The notes under the pieces were generated by a model, which did no database searches, was not told the origin of the DNA, and saw only the letters and a list, made by a program, of their open reading frames with translations. Of a DNA stretch of 8,084 nucleotides, positions 7,901-8,084 are shown piece by piece; within the stretch, counting starts at the first letter, position 1; every line of letters starts with the position of its first letter. The stretch lies in the NCBI GenBank assembly GCA_900544825.1, contig UQWP01000099.1, positions 1 through 8,084 on the forward strand, given 5' to 3'. The position numbers and the translations under genes are program-made. The DNA is from an uncultured Prevotella sp. GTDB lineage: Bacteria; Bacteroidota; Bacteroidia; Bacteroidales; Bacteroidaceae.

Positions 7901-8084
7901 GATACAGATGCACCAATAATAGGCTCACCGGCTGCATCCTTTACCACACCCTTACAAACAGCACCTTGCTGTGCAATCATTGCTGCACCCAATGTGTTTG
8001 AGGTAGAAACAGTACTCGCATTGGCGCCACCTACTATAATCGTAGATAATAATAGGGTTATGCCAAACTGACTTTTTTTGCTCA
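4948..8084 (-). CDS. SusC-like TonB-dependent outer-membrane receptor (5' end cut by window edge)
   Basis: SusC/RagA-family importer: a TonB-driven outer-membrane barrel that, capped by a SusD-like lipoprotein, takes up oligosaccharides into the periplasm. The frame stays open from the stop at 4948-4950 to the window edge, where the last two bases read TG on the minus strand; with one A at 8085 this is an ATG, giving 1045 aa, normal for the family. The added N-terminus is a good signal peptide (MSKK, hydrophobic FGITLLLSTIIVGG, cleavage near ANA at 21-23). The in-frame TTG at 7992 and ATG at 7980 would lose it. In full-length numbering: CarboxypepD_reg/CnaB-like domain about 41-116, TonB box DEVVVVGYG at 120-128, plug about 135-246 with IRGGGTPLYVIDG and LKDASATAVYGSRAS, then the barrel ending in VNLGF. 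There is no STN domain, so this is a plain importer rather than an anti-sigma signalling receptor. The SusD-like gene starts 6 bp downstream. The family is very secure; the substrate is unknown. Confidence 0.96.
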   Translation of the reverse strand, partial: SKKSQFGITLLLSTIIVGGANASTVSTSNTLGAAMIAQQGAVCKGVVKDAAGEPIIGASVSVKGTKNATVTDLDGNFTLSGVNKGTSIEITYIGYITREIKWSGKDLDVILSEDTQGLDEVVVVGYGSSKKRDLIASVSTVKAEEMSNIPVTNIAQGLAGRSPGLIVQANGGGVNATPSISIRGGGTPLYVIDGVVRGEVDFRNLSPDDIESMSILKDASATAVYGSRASNGIVQVVTKSGKAGRISIDYDFNMSFSQPSNWPKQMHSYERAEWANIAKNNDLLNGAKNDVFTAEAIQKMRDGSDPLNFSDTDWRSLVLRDWAPQTKHAVRLTGGSETNQFYVSLGHIDQNSLYRSDNHWMKRTTFRLAENTKIKPIGLQVNVALDGYRQEDTHPYTSTSSSYYNVFSHIKNKSPLTPGVNKYGLPYNVTDNPVAETAKDAGYNRGITNVVNGKGELIWNCLWVDGLRVRLASNYRYYGTTTKQWRKDAAQYDWESDVAQYAGKPQLYHNSSTGYSYTNQAFVEYAQQFGKHSVSALGGFEQYYEKGESYNAQRVNYDFPIDQMGVGPANEMTNGGSEAELGRAAWIGQAKYNYDNKYYVEGSIRYDGSDCFAPGHRWGAFFSGALGWVVSSEKFMQPLVEKNIINSLKLRASYGETGLDSSAGRFGYLTSYSLNNQAYVIKNKYVPGFSEGSLPSPDLTWYTTRQTDIGFDFASLNNRLYGSLDYFYYSTKGYLTTPTGESYLNTAIGIGLPRIKSDSEYRRAGWEFVLGWRSNIGALKYDISANLTYFDALWALNRDESESSYMNPYTRTQQQKGYYSTMLKNLGYYVDANDVLNNPGVNSALNSGYLTAGDIKYADMNGNGMIDNGDMRRLGKSHTPRGQYGINMNFQYKGFYLSMLFQGSTAFDMYLSGVTTMQTGQAGQLPVAYKYQEDSWTPGNTNAKYPRLMANTGLNANNNYQSSDFWLVNGAYLRMKDFQFGYDFKHVLLRGVSWLTRAKVGISGQNIFTISQATKYGLDPENSSTEGYGYPVERVLALTVNLGF

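Noticed and set aside
4948..8084. Signalling (STN-domain) type TonB receptor coupled to an anti-sigma factor
   Set aside because: The N-terminus goes from signal peptide directly into a CarboxypepD_reg-like domain and TonB box; no STN domain and no FecR-like gene is visible.
1..8084. Insertion sequences, CRISPR arrays, tRNA or rRNA genes
   Set aside because: I looked for transposase motifs, spaced repeats and RNA-gene-like sequence and saw none.

Overview
The window looks like part of a polysaccharide utilization locus (PUL) from a Bacteroidota genome, most likely order Bacteroidales and perhaps a Prevotella/Segatella-type gut bacterium. The phylum and order rest on an adjacent SusC-like/SusD-like pair, a further lipoprotein with a Bacteroidetes-style sequence, and AT-rich gene starts without strong Shine-Dalgarno sequences. 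The genus is only an impression. Every gene I accept is on the minus strand, so transcription runs from high to low coordinates.

In transcription order: (1) a SusC-like TonB-dependent outer-membrane receptor fills 8084 to 4948; its start codon almost certainly lies one base outside the window. (2) A SusD-like surface lipoprotein follows after 6 bp (4941 to 3007). (3) After a 59-bp AT-rich gap with two small hairpins comes a 154-aa lipoprotein (2947 to 2483) whose C-terminal half resembles the Ig-like/DUF5018-type domains of Bacteroidetes surface lipoproteins. (4) A 12-bp perfect hairpin with a U tract, the form of an intrinsic terminator, sits in the 77-bp gap before (5) a secreted 697-aa glycoside hydrolase of the alpha-galactosidase superfamily (clan GH-D, GH36/GH27-like; 2405 to 312). 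(6) A possible 44-codon reading frame overlaps the hydrolase stop codon (TAATG), and (7) a second terminator hairpin at 19-51 closes the unit. Positions 52-177 are AT-rich and show no gene.

Inferred function: the SusD-like protein and perhaps the small lipoprotein capture a glycan at the surface, the SusC-like channel imports oligosaccharides with TonB energy, and the hydrolase removes terminal alpha-linked sugars (alpha-galactose is the default guess) in the periplasm. No regulator, sugar transporter or second enzyme is visible, so the substrate cannot be fixed from this window.

This is mostly a familiar type of locus, and I see no clear sign of a wholly new system. The points most worth a second look are the terminator-like hairpin inside the operon, the divergent hydrolase, the small lipoprotein, and the stop-start-coupled short frame behind the hydrolase.
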